A DNA stretch of 64,000 nt, taken from contig CM019716.1 in NCBI GenBank assembly GCA_009760885.1, forward strand, positions 1,432,501-1,496,500. Reading direction: 5' to 3'. A model generated the notes under the pieces. That model made no database searches. It worked only from the letters and a program-made list of their open reading frames with translations, and had not been told where the DNA came from. This stretch comes from Achatina immaculata (taxonomy: Eukaryota > Mollusca > Gastropoda > Stylommatophora > Achatinidae). Numbering within the stretch: position 1 is the stretch's first letter; every line of letters starts with the position of its first letter. Below are positions 55,020-64,000 of this stretch, in pieces. The position numbers and the translations under genes are program-made.

Positions 55020-55524
55020 TCTATCTATCTATGCCTCTGACCCCTCGTGGAGCATAGGCCGCCAACAAGAGCTCGCCAGGCAGTTCGACAATAATTGGTG
55101 TATAAGTATACAACTAAACACTAAACACTGCAGTAAAGCTGTGATACCAGAATGTGTAAAATCGGAAAAAAGTAGGAGCAGCTTTATTACTTTCTTTGTA
55201 ATCGTTAAGTAATAAAGCTGCTCCTACTTTTTTCCGATTTTATACATGCCAGGCAGTTCGGTCCTGGGCCGCTCTTTCCAACTGTCTCCATGTCTGGTTC
55301 ATTATTTTGATGTCCGTGTCCAGACTTCGGCGCCAGGAGTTCCTTGGTCTCCCTCTCCTCCTTTTACCCTGTGGGTTCCATATTAGGGCTTGCCTTGTAG
55401 TGCTGGATGTGGATTTCCGTAGGGTGTGTGCGATCCATTCCCATCTTCTTCGTAGGATGTCGTCTTCCACTGGTTGCTGGCCTGTTCGCTGCTGCATATA
55501 TAACATGCACAGCATAAAATCCAC
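55020..55524 (-). pseudogene. LINE 3' fragment split by a Penelope insertion
   Basis: The minus strand at 55261-55524 encodes RRRWEWIAHTLRKS, RGRPRNSWRRSLDTDI, WRQLERAAQDRTAW. The remainder of the tail (GAGCATAGGCCGCCAACAAG in plus sense) continues at 55020-55087. A 160-bp insert with a 13-bp duplication separates the two parts. Confidence 0.85.
55088..55247 (+). mobile_element. 160-bp Penelope-derived insertion with 34-bp hairpin
   Basis: Flanked by GCCAGGCAGTTCG at 55075-55087 and 55248-55260. Its start (ACAATAATTGGTGTATAAGT) and end (TTTCCGATTTTATACAT) equal the two ends of the longer element at 57494-58479. Arms 55157-55190 and 55209-55242 are perfect 34-nt inverse copies separated by 18 nt. 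No coding is left. Confidence 0.85.
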
Positions 55525-56650
55525 TTTCCTGTTTACAAAAAATAACTATAACATGCAAATGTATATGTAATACACACGAATGTGTGTGTGAAAGAGAGTG
55601 ACCGCAGAATCATGGTTAACTGGGAGATTTCACATATGGTCTTGACCACCCCCTCACGAATTGAAAAAAAAAATTCATAAAAAAATAGAATTGACTTCAA
55701 ACTTTTGAATAAGCTCTTGATAAATACATAATCACACAAGACAAATAAGGATGCCACTATGATTATTTTTCTTGGCAGAAACCAGAAATTCACTGGTGCA
55801 CAGTTAACAATGACTCCTGCCGATTGAAAATCGTGTCCAGTTGTTTCGATCATCTTATGTATCATGTCCACCAGGAGATTAAAAGCTTAATTTGGAGTTA
55901 CCCAGTACTTCAGTTTTCATTCTTTGTTGATCTGTTTTGTGTTTCCTGTATTAGGTCAAATGTTTAAAACTTATTTCCTACTTTAGTTTTATTTTCTTGT
56001 AAATTCTTTTTTTTTTTCTGTTGTTGTCCATTGACAGGCTATGGGCTAAAATGTTTATATTTTATGTGTTTATATTAAACTTCTACTGTCTGCAACAACA
56101 ACAAAGCTCATATAAAATCTGCATACGGTTTAATGTTCAAGGGGGTCTAGTCTTTGTAATATGGTACCTGTTAGAATGAACAGGGTTAAGCCTATGGGGC
56201 TGAAATGGCAGGGGGCCCAATGTCAGAAAAAAAAGAACTGCTGATAAAGAGTAAACTTTGTTTACATAAAGATGATTAAAGAAAAAAAAAGTAATTTTTC
56301 TGAAAAGTAAAATACTGACAGTGATGTGTCAGTTGTGTATGGTCGATGTCAGAAAATTAAGTCATATAGTAAAAGAGATCACAGAAGGTGTGAATTCGAA
56401 GAGGCCAGACCTTCAGACAAGAAAATAAATGTTACTGTGGCCCGTTAAGCCAATCAGATATAAGTAGAGTAAAACTTGAGATATAATTGGCAATGTCCAT
56501 AAATAGCCTGCTTCAGAATCATATTCGAAGATGCAAAAAGTGTGATTATTATATCAACCACTTCACAGTACTTTTGTGTTCTACCTACACTGCTAAACAT
56601 GTCTGACAGTTTCTTCAGCCTTGTGAAATGGTCATAAACCAACAACTCAT
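55525..56650. other. Intergenic sequence, no recognised feature
   Basis: AT-rich sequence. The 112-codon minus frame at 55533-55871 has no recognisable motif. Confidence 0.5.
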
Positions 56651-56654
56651 AGAC

Positions 56655-56775
56655 CTCCAGAGTTATGACCCATAGGGACCCACCACCTTTAGAGTGTCAG
56701 AAATTTAAGGGCCAAGATACTTGCAGCAGGAGGGTACTCCTCTGATGATCTGAGCAGCTGTTTTGCTCTCTACAA
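56655..56775. repeat. Dispersed repeat, unclassified (copy 2)
   Basis: Diverged relative of 11085-11205, sharing TAGAGTGTCAG, GGGTACTCCTCTGATGATCT and the run to CTCTCT. Confidence 0.6.
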
Positions 56776-56819
56776 TAGAGTTTACTGCTTATAGCTGAAC
56801 TGATTTTAGCAGATCTGAG

Positions 56820-57412
56820 AAGTCATTGTAATTTAGCTCTGGAATGTCTTCTGCATTCGAGGTTGTTAGTCACGTCAGATCCTGATCCATGTAAACGGGG
56901 CAAAGCTCGCAGTCCTTTCCAGATCTTGATAAGAGCCCTGAAAGCTTTTGCTCCATGTTCATGCCTCAAACCTGCATGGTTTGAACACTCTTGAAGGATA
57001 TGTTCCAGATTCTGGACTCCAGTGCTGCATGGACACTCGTCTGTGTGAGACATTTTGAGTCGATGTAGGTGGCTCAGTAGTCTGCAGTGGCCTTTCCTAG
57101 GCGAAAGAGGATGGTTTGCTGATGTCTTAGTAGTTGGTGTATTGAATCTCATTCATTGTTGGATTTCAGTTCTCACTTCCATTTGGATCTGCACCGGTTA
57201 TGGATGATAGTTTTTGCTTCTTGATAGTTTACTGAGCGATTTGTTTGTTTTTGATTGGTGCCAGCTTTGGATAGGGTGTTAGCTGTTTCACTGCCAGCTA
57301 TTCCACAGTACCTACTGTAGGGCCACAGTTGCTGATAAGTGTAAGGCTCTTCATTTCTGATGTTATTTCTGCTCTGGAGTATGAATATTAAGCTATCAAA
57401 CACAGCAGACAA
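56820..57412 (-). pseudogene. RNase H-type LINE 3' fragment, second family
   Basis: The minus strand at 57173-57412 has GIAGSETANTLSKAG (the end of RNase H, with the usual GNE changed to GSE). At 56823-57152 it has GHCRLLSHLHRLKMSHTDEC PCSTGVQNLEHILQEC, the Cys/His C-terminus. The two pieces are in different frames, and the family differs from the LINE in intron 11. Confidence 0.85.
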
Positions 57413-57550
57413 TAATGAAACGCACGTTTTCTCAGATTTTTATAAATACTGACTTTATTATCAAATATGAGTAATGAACACAAGATACTGAGATGTATAA
57501 AATCGGAAAAAAGTAGGAGCAGCTTTATTACTTAACGATTACAAAGTTGT

Positions 57551-57577
57551 GACGTTTCGGCGTGAGCCTTAATCATA
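57551..57577 (-). ncRNA. Degenerate hammerhead-ribozyme-like motif
   Basis: On the minus strand: TGATTAAGGCTCACGCCGAA followed by ACGTC. GGC-TCAC-GCC can form helix II and is followed by the invariant GAAA. The CUGANGA core is altered (UGAUUAA). Hammerheads of this form are known from Penelope terminal repeats, so position and context fit, but this copy is probably inactive. Confidence 0.45.
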
Positions 57578-58003
57578 CAAAAACATACAGGACGAAGAAA
57601 TAGGGAGAGGAGATAAAGTATAGATTTACATGAATACTGTTTTAAAAAAAAAAAAAATTTAAAGGAGTACTTAGCTGTAAATTGCAAGGTATGGCTTGTC
57701 TGGCGGTGTGTATCAGGAATGGATCTGGTAGGACGTGGAAATTGTTTAAATAGAGACCTGTGACATGTGGTCGGTGGGTTGTAACTGGGGGTGGTGGATG
57801 GGGAACCGGGGAGGGGAGAGAGAGTGACGCACTACTGGCCTACCTAGGAGAATTTGAAACAGGTGATTGGGGAAAGAGGTGTTGCAGAGAAGAGGGGTTG
57901 CAGAGAAAATAGCGGGGTTGCAGAGTGATGCTGTGAGGAAGTTTGAAAAGTAAGAAGGGGTGGATTTAGTGGAGAGGTACTATAATGATTGAAGAAGATG
58001 ATG

Positions 58004-58440
58004 TTATGTGTAACTAAACAGCGAGTTTAACCCATGTGGTTCCAGCGTCCCATAATTTTGAATGCAGCAGTTCTCAAGTGCCAGGCGGCTTGTGTCATCT
58101 GCGTGACATTGTTTAATGGCTGTTACCAGAAAATCAGATTTGCCTCTGTGGTTGGGGCCATTGAAATGATTTGGGACTGGTTTCGAAGCATGCTGGGTGA
58201 TGTCGTACAGATGTTTTTGCATGCGGTCCCCTAATCTGAGGCCAGTCTCACCGATATATGTTATCCTGCATCTTTTGCACACTATGACATATATCACATT
58301 TCGGGACTCACATGTGAATCCCTCATGAAGAGTGAGGATAGTTTTGGGAAAGGTGATTGTTTTCGTTTCCCAAACTACAGGGCAGGTAACGCAGCGGGTG
58401 CAGTTACATTTTCTGGTGCCAACATACCTAAGCAGTGTTT
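58004..58440 (-). pseudogene. Penelope GIY-YIG endonuclease domain (C-terminal relic)
   Basis: The frame is open from about 58440 to the stop near 58004. It has a Cys-rich linker (NCTRCVTCPVVWE), then NVIYVIVCKRCRITYIGETG (the GIY-YIG core as Y-V and Y-I-G), LRLGDRMQKHLYDI with the conserved Arg, and HFNGPNHRGKSDFLVTAI. The Cys-rich segment ahead of GIY-YIG is characteristic of Penelope-like retroelements. The end of the domain has a normal stop, so this is a true C-terminus; only upstream parts are missing. Confidence 0.88.
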
Positions 58441-58493
58441 AGTGTATAGTTGTATACTTATACACCAATTATTGTGTTAACAAGATACTGAGA

Positions 58494-59322
58494 CAACTGT
58501 AGTAAAACATTCTTGTGCCACACTATAACTGCGTTAAATGACAAAATTTCATGCTGGGATTTGTTGTCACTTTTTGACTTCATTTATTCACTTTTATGCC
58601 ATACATAAAAAGTTGCAGTAGTTTTGTTCTCTATCCAAAAAATACTGGCTGAAAATATATACACAGTGCAATTTGGTTCCTTTACATAAAAAAAAAAGTT
58701 TTTGAAAATTCTAAACAGTTTTTAATTCCCAATTTTTGTAGTACAATAAACAGCAAAATGTTAGCAGATCCTAAGGATTAGCTTTGTTCCGTAACACAGA
58801 TGTCAAATACTGATTTTCAGCTATGTCAGCTAGAGGTCATAAACATGGCCTATAAACCTGTACTATCACTTGGAAGGTCAGTATCCTGATTGTATTTAAT
58901 CTCACACAAATGTATACTTATCAAATGCCAGTTTATATTATAATGGTTGCAGTTAGCAAAAGGTTCAATAAGACTTTACACGTGCAAACTACAATGTCAT
59001 AGACAAGTCTCCTAAAAATCTTGCCATATGCTGTACTTAACCCAGACTGGAAGATTTTTTTTTAATAAGAATAATTAAGTTTTAGCCGAGCTATTTCAAT
59101 AGATTTAAAGCTACTTTTGACCTAATTCAGTTTTGATTTTAATGACCGTTGTACAAATGATCACATTTCACACATATCACTGATGCACAGAACTCTTTTA
59201 CTAAGTCTCCTGGCCAGTCTTGTGACAAACACATCTTCAAGCTTAATCACCAAATTTACAAACAATGATGCAATATCAGAAATACTTCAGTGTGTATTCA
59301 GTCTGGAGAACTGTACTGACAT
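58494..59322. other. 3' flank of the DJ-1-like gene
   Basis: AT-rich. A minus-strand AATAAA (TTTATT at 58583-58588) could be its polyadenylation signal, but several AT-rich hexamers are equally possible. The plus-strand frame at 59183-59434 is the complement of the coding exon. Confidence 0.4.
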
Positions 59323-59403
59323 TCACTTGAGCTGTTTGAGAATTTCTTGTCCAAGTTTAATGGATGAAGCTGGATTCTGTCCAGTGATGAGTCTACCATC
59401 AAC
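59323..59403 (-). CDS. DJ-1-like gene, final coding exon
   Basis: Encodes VDGRLITGQNPASSIKLGQE and ILKQLK, then TGA. Acceptor on the minus strand is CTCAAACAG. Asn-Pro-Ala-Ser-Ser is the family's characteristic C-terminal motif. Confidence 0.9.
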   Translation of the reverse strand, partial: VDGRLITGQNPASSIKLGQEILKQLK

Positions 59404-61593
59404 CTGTTTGAGAAAACAATTAGCAGTTCATTAAATTGGCTATCACTATAGTAAGAGAAATAAATGATCTGCTGGTTAAGATGGCTATTCCATAGCAATG
59501 TGAGAGGACAATGAACAGATGTTTAAAGTAGCTATCTCATAGTAAGTAAAGATAACCCTGTTATGCCACAGAGGCACTGGGGAGGGGGGGATATGGTGTT
59601 AGTGACCTTTTGTTTTCCTTGACCTAGCAGCACACTAGAGGGTGATGTGGTCAGCATACCAGAAGGCAATGTGGTCAGTTTACTAGAAGGTGATATGGTC
59701 AGCATACTAGAAGGTGATGTGGTCAGTTTACTAGAAGGTGATATGGTCAGCATACTAGAGGGTGATGTGGTCAGCACACTAGAAGGTGATGTGGTCAGCA
59801 TACTAAAGGGTGATGTGATCAGTACACTAGAAGGTGATGTGGTCAGCATATTAGAAGGTGATGTGGTCAGCACACTAGAGGGTGATGTGGTCAGCACACT
59901 AGAAGGTGATGTGGTCAGTATACTAGAGGATAATGTGGTCAGCACACTACAAGGTGATGTGGTCAGCATACTAGAAGGTGATGTGGTCAGCACACTAGAA
60001 GGTGATGTGGTCAGCACACTACAAGGTGATGTGGTCAGCATACTAGAAGGTGATGTGGTCAGCACACTAGAGGGTGATGTGGTCAGCATACTAGAGGGTG
60101 ATGTGGTCAGCATACCAGAGGGTGATGTGGTCAGCATACTAGAAGGTGATGTGGTCAGCATACTAGAAAGTGATGTGGTCAGCATACTAGAGGGTGATGT
60201 GGTCAGCACACTAGAAGGTGATATGGTCAGCATACAAGAGGGTGATGTGGTCAGCATACTAGAAGGTGATGTGGTCAGCATACTAGAGGGTGATGTGGTC
60301 AGCACACTAGAAGGTGATGTGGTCAGCATACTAAAGGGTGATGTGGTCAGCATACAAGAAGGTGATGTGGTCAGCATATTAGAAGGTGATGTGTCAGCAT
60401 ACTAGAAGGTGATGTGGTCAGCATCATGTCTGGCCATCTTTCTTCCCCAGCTCCAGAACAGTCCAGGTATCCACTTCTGTGACTTGGGGCATCTCTAGTT
60501 GTATCTGAACCATTGACTTTTGCATGAGAGACTAGTGCACTAGCTACTTAGTCACTCAAGTGCCCATTCTCATAGTAGAACTTGTTTTTATTGCTCTCAC
60601 AAGTTGCAAACTTCATTTACATTTACAGATGATGTTTCCATGAGTATTACTTGGGCTGTAGGTTTTGGTAGCATTCTTTAATTCCTGAAATGAATCTAGA
60701 AAAGTGGTTTCTCTTAAACTCCACCACTGGCTAGATGTTAATAACTTCATCCTGTTTCAAAAAACCTCAAAAGGAGGTAGGACGGATTCTTGGCTTTTCG
60801 CAGTCAGTCCTTCTTTCTAACACAGCCTTCCTGACTCCTCTTAGATTTATATAGCATTGAAAAAAAAAAGCAAAATGTACTGAAAAAAATGTAGGAAATT
60901 TTATATGTGTGCAAAGTCATTTACAATTAGTTTCTTAGTGTTATAGCGAAGATTCAATATGGAAGTCTTGTCCAAACTCCAACAGTTTTGAAACAAGAGC
61001 TGAAGAGAAACACAGTTTAAGAGTTAGATCTAAGAGTTTTATGTAGGTTCAAATACAAAGCACATAACTGTCCTATCCTGCTTTTCCCACAAATGCCAAA
61101 CTTGAAAAAATGTAAACAATACAGCACTTGAGAGTATGCTTGTAGCTTCTTGAAAATGAATCCTTGTTTATATTCACAAACTCTGAAACATGTATATGCA
61201 TAGTTTTCCTCCATGGATAACTATAACATTTCTTACTTTTTGTGACTTTGAGTTTTATTATTTTATGTATATTTTATGTATTTCTTTTATCACTTATATA
61301 AATTTACCTTATTTATTAATCCATGAGAATGTCCCACTCAAAGACTCTCAGAAAAATGAAAATTTTAAACATTTAATGGAGAAAGTCACTTTCTGTTGCA
61401 AAACTTACCACAACATTTTCTTGGAAATTGTCAGCCTGACTGAATTTGGCTCCAAGCTCTATCAGTTTTGTTTCCAACATGAACGGCACAAGGTGGCTGC
61501 AGTTAGCTGCATCTTCTTCAGTGTTGGAAAAGCACGTCATTGATTTGCCTTTGATAATGGAGTCGCCATTTGACAACTTAGCTGGGATTAAGC
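59323..61593 (-). CDS. DJ-1/PfpI-type glutamine-amidotransferase-like protein, last two coding exons
   Basis: Exons 61409-61593 (185 nt, entered in phase 1) and 59323-59403 (81 nt including TGA) join in phase 0 to 88 residues: GLIPAKLSNGDSIIKGKSMT, then PFMLETKLIELGAKFSQADN, then VVVDGRLITGQNPASS across the junction. The motif DGxLITGQNPASS close to the C-terminus and the sequence KG(K)xxTCFSNTEE are typical of the DJ-1/PfpI family branch often annotated as type 1 glutamine amidotransferase. Members act as small-molecule or protein deglycase/glyoxalase-like enzymes; the role here is inference. The catalytic Cys (CHGPAG motif) would be in the preceding exon, which I could not find before 64000. 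Donor GTAAGT and acceptor CAAACAG are canonical. Confidence 0.88.
59540..60570 (-). mobile_element. tRNA-headed SINE inflated by a 24-bp minisatellite
   Basis: The tail side (AACCCTGTTATGCCACAGAG) is at 59551-59570. The body (CAGCATCATGTCTGGCCATC) is at 60419-60440, and the tRNA-like head complement (ACTAGTGCACTAGCTACTTA) at 60532-60551. The short internal segment between tail and body has grown to about 780 bp. The element lies in the last intron of the DJ-1-like gene, in the same orientation as the gene. Confidence 0.8.
59636..60418. repeat. Minisatellite, 24-bp unit, about 32 copies
   Basis: The unit GTCAGCATACTAGAAGGTGA TGTG is almost invariant in length; variants are CACACTAG/CATACTAG/CATACAAG and AGAAGG/AGAGGG. 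24 is a multiple of three and the unit lacks stops on several frames. This produces spurious ORFs of 252 and 281 codons on opposite strands. Confidence 0.95.
60575..61408. other. Rest of the DJ-1-like last intron, no recognised feature
   Basis: AT-rich intron without recognised repeats. Small frames on both strands have no motif. Confidence 0.5.
61409..61593 (-). CDS. DJ-1-like gene, penultimate coding exon
   Basis: Encodes GLIPAKLSNGDSIIKGKSMT, CFSNTEEDAANCSHLVPFML and ETKLIELGAKFSQADN. The minus-strand acceptor is AATTCACAG, and the phase-1 entry supplies the first G of glycine. The part before the first in-frame TTG (LSNG) is coding although an ATG-based search would miss it. Confidence 0.88.
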
Positions 61594-61845
61594 CTGTGAA
61601 TTATCAGTAACAGTTGAATTTTTCATCAACACTTTTTGTTATTGTTGCTTTGAAATCTGGGATACAAGAATGTTTGCCGTTCTGCCTGGTGATGCTGATG
61701 GTGTTGATAGGTAACAGTTAATATGGGAGTAACATCACAACTATCATGGCCAATGAATCACAGCTGGCTAAGACTCTGGCCTACCAGTTCAATGGTGCTT
61801 TTAGTTACTGGCTCGGCCTTGTTAATGGGGTAGGTCTTGCCATGG

Positions 61846-61995
61846 TCCCCATGGCGGTATATGGTCCCCATGGCAGTGTATGGTCCTCATGGTGGTATAT
61901 GGTCCCCATGGCGGTATATGGTCCCCATGGTGGTATATGGTCCCCATCATGGTATATGGTCCCCATGGTGGTATATGGTCCCCATGGTGGTATCA
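61846..61995. repeat. 19-bp minisatellite, about eight copies
   Basis: The unit GGTCCCCATGGTGGTATAT changes frame each repeat because 19 is not a multiple of three. CCATGG is palindromic within each unit. Frames across it on both strands are artefacts. Confidence 0.9.
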
Positions 61996-62950
61996 TAGTC
62001 CAGATTTCTGCTTTTACAGATCAAACTGGATCAGTATCAAAGGTGTTTTTTTCTGATGCATTTACAGAAATGGTCATGAAACAGCCCCTATGGCAAACAA
62101 ATGAGGTAAAAAATCTAGGAAATTAGATATCTCTTAAGTTTCAAAACCAATGAGGAGGATAAAACTGATCAATCTTTCCAAGAAAATGAGCTCTGTTAGA
62201 AAGAAAAAATGAAAAAAAAAACAGAAACCAAAAGAAGATGGACCAGACAAATCTCAGTAACAACTCTAAAACTTTGGAACAGAGGAGCAGTCTGAGCGAG
62301 TGTGCGCAGATGTAGCACAGCAAAGAAATTTGTTGTTCACTGACTTGGATCATGATTCAGTCAGGCTAACTGTAAAAATCAGTACTTGACATTTGTGTTA
62401 TTGAAAATCCTCTGAAATAAAAACCAAAGGCATGGCATACCAGAATGGTCTGTACAAGGAGCTTTCAGCGACTGAAGGAAAATATGACACACAGAGAAAT
62501 TGGTCTCATGGACAAATATACATGGATATGATATACCAGAGCTCACAATTAGTAAACACATACCTGTCAGAATCTTTGTCTCTGCATGTATTTGATTGTT
62601 GGGGTATTCCAGTCACTAAGACTAACAGTACAAGTATACCTAGCTTTATTGCACTTTGGTTTACTGTGTTCCACATCTATTACACATTTTTTAAATTATT
62701 CATGTTCATCATTTTTAGAAATTGCCTTCTTCTTTTGATTGTTTTTTGGTGACAGCGTTGGATCAAGCGAGTTGTTTGCTGACATGCTGATTACCATATT
62801 AACACTTTGTGCCTCCATGTAATGTTTTGGCATTCTCATAATATTTCAAACTTTTTCAGTGTTATTATATCACACAAGGTAAGATTCTCCATCAGAAAAG
62901 AGATTACAGTTTACTGAAAGCTCAGATAATGAAGACTGTCATTTTTGTTA
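61996..62950. other. No recognised feature (expected upstream intron of the DJ-1-like gene)
   Basis: I looked for the exon with the catalytic CHGPAG motif on the minus strand and did not find it. Small frames have no motif. Confidence 0.45.
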
Positions 62951-62954
62951 GCAA

Positions 62955-63515
62955 TAAATTCTTCTTCTTCAGCTTTCTGAGCTATTAAGGCTCCTTGCTG
63001 CAGATGAAGTTCACATCCATTCCTCTCTATTCCTAATCTCTCTCCAGTTGGTGACACCAATTTCTTTTATATCCTTTTCTATGTTGTCTTTCCATCTTTG
63101 CCTTGGTCTACCCCTTGGTCTTGTTTCCCTCATCTCTTGTGCATACATAATTTTCATTTGTGCGTCCAAGATTCTTCTTAGGATCTTGTTCTCAAAGATC
63201 TGCAATTGTTGTTCATCTTTCTTTGTTGTACTCCACATTTCTGATCAATACCTGACGGCTGGTCTTATTATAGTTTTGTAGATTGTTATTTTGGTGTTTT
63301 GGGACAGGATTTTGGATTTTAACAGGTGGTGCAAGGCAAAGTATATTTTATTCCCTATTTGTACTTTGTTTTTAATTTCCTTGCTTATTGTGTTGCTTCT
63401 GTTGAAGGTTGTGCCTAGATACTTGTATGTTTCTGCTTTCCTAATGGATATTTGTGTTTCTGCTTTTCTAATAATCATATCTCCAGCATTAATCTGGATC
63501 ATTCTGCAATTACAT
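62955..63515 (-). pseudogene. LINE 3' fragment
   Basis: The minus strand has RKAETYKYLGTTFNRSNTIS and KNKVQIGNKIYFALHHLLKS (63245-63502), then QQLQIFENKILRRILDAQ and RETRPRGRPRQRWKDNIEKD (63011-63238). These are the C-terminal RT region and tail in different frames. It ends at CTTCTTCTTCAGCTTTC, the same tail as the fragments near 5136 and 6588. Confidence 0.85.
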
Positions 63516-63564
63516 ATTTAATTTGTGTTAGCAATAAATTATTTAATTTAATTTCTTTTTTTTA

Positions 63565-63770
63565 AAGACATATTTTCCTTGACCTGTCAGCATACTAGAG
63601 GGTGATATGGTCAGTATCACGCCTGGCTGCCTTTTCCTTCCCCAACTCCAGAAGAAGTCGGGTACCCATTTCTACAGCTGGGTGACTGGGGTGCCGCCGG
63701 CCGGATTCAAACGCCCGACCTTCGCCATGAGAGACCAGTGCACTAACCACTTCACCACTCAGACACCCTA
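63565..63770 (-). mobile_element. tRNA-headed SINE, well-preserved copy
   Basis: Plus sense: TTTTCCTTGACCTGTCAGCA, TACTAGAGGGTGATATGGTC, CCCATTTCTACAGCTGGGTG, then the complement of box B (GGATTCAAAC) and of box A (CACTAACCACTTCACCACTC). Very close to the 37060 copy, but lacking the far tail. Confidence 0.85.
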
Positions 63771-63829
63771 TTGTCTACTTAGATATCCTAAAACGAATGT
63801 TATGAATAGCACGGACAGCAAAGAAATCA

Positions 63830-64000
63830 AACAAGGAGGTTCTGAGAGAAGCTGGAGAGATGAGGCAAGCAATAACAAAAGTCAGAAAACTACAGTCCAT
63901 ATTCTTAGGACACATTCTATGATGAGGCAAGCAGTAACAAAAGTCAGAAAACTACAATCCATATTCTTAGGACACATTCTACGATGAGGCAAGCTAGAAT
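63830..64000. repeat. Tandem repeat at the window edge, unit about 71 bp
   Basis: GATGAGGCAAGCAATAACAA AAGTCAGAAAACTACAGTCC ATATTCTTAGGACACATTCT recurs from 63859 and again from 63920; a third copy starts at about 63982 and is cut by the window end. The repeat may be the end of a LINE (GHILR-like frame). Confidence 0.75.

Larger units (their letters stand above)
57494..58479 (-). mobile_element. Penelope-like element, 5'-truncated, with GIY-YIG domain
   Basis: ACAAGATACTGAGA at 57480-57493 and 58480-58493 brackets 986 bp. The minus strand runs: a ~40-bp 5' end shared with the 160-bp insertion, the C-terminal coding part, a ~450-bp 3' UTR, then a terminal segment ending TTTCCGATTTTATACA. The reverse-transcriptase part is absent. 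Confidence 0.88.

Noticed and set aside
59532..60405. Overlapping open frames of 281 (minus) and 252 (plus) codons.
   Set aside because: Both are produced by the 24-bp minisatellite, whose unit has no stop in these frames. The peptides are simple octamer repeats with no other domain.
61746..62126. Plus-strand frame of 126 codons with VYGPHG repeats.
   Set aside because: It crosses a 19-bp minisatellite that shifts frame each unit, and the rest has no motif.

Overview
The window is animal nuclear DNA. It has long AT-rich introns with canonical GT-AG boundaries and a dense layer of degenerate transposons. The repeat set (RTE-type and RNase H-bearing LINEs, a Penelope-like element, a tRNA-headed SINE, TTAA-flanked and hAT-like MITEs, a Tc1 relic) and the divergence of the host gene from vertebrates suggest a lophotrochozoan, most likely a mollusc. 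The species cannot be named from sequence alone.

Two host genes are visible, arranged tail to tail. The first fills the left two thirds on the + strand: the C-terminal ~1548 residues of ZSWIM8, spread over 17 coding exons between 1841 and 41767. Every exon joins in frame with the next and the chain ends at a TGA. The exons for the N-terminal SWIM zinc finger and the ligase-recruiting boxes must lie left of the window. From established knowledge, ZSWIM8 (Dora in fly, EBAX-1 in worm) is the substrate receptor of a cullin-RING ubiquitin ligase. It drives target-directed microRNA degradation by acting on Argonaute. The second gene is on the - strand at 59323-61593. Its last two coding exons encode the C-terminus of a DJ-1/PfpI-type glutamine-amidotransferase-like protein; its 5' exons were not found.

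Layout: 1-1840 LINE end, hAT-like MITE and unassigned repeats; 1841-41767 ZSWIM8 exons with transposon-filled introns; 41768-48700 mostly unique AT-rich sequence (3' UTR and intergenic); 48.7-58.5 kb intergenic sequence with SINEs, LINE tails, minisatellites and two Penelope-derived insertions; 59.3-61.6 kb DJ-1-like gene with a SINE-born minisatellite in its last intron; 61.6-64 kb minisatellite, LINE tail and SINE.

The mobile elements are the most informative part. (i) An almost complete RNase H-type LINE (25749-30230) has a perfect 13-bp target-site duplication. A ~600-bp derivative (36387-36993) keeps only its two ends and has its own 12-bp duplication. (ii) A tRNA-headed SINE has expanded internally at two loci into separate minisatellites with 45-bp and 24-bp units; the SINE contains near-direct repeats that could seed the 24-bp array. 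(iii) Five copies of a ~710-bp TTAA-bounded MITE carry a subterminal 14-bp palindrome. (iv) Two Penelope insertions share both termini: one keeps a GIY-YIG domain, the other is a 160-bp form dominated by a perfect 34-bp hairpin. (v) A phase-compatible extra exon in ZSWIM8 intron 5 would give a truncated isoform. No tRNA, rRNA, CRISPR or prokaryotic feature was found.
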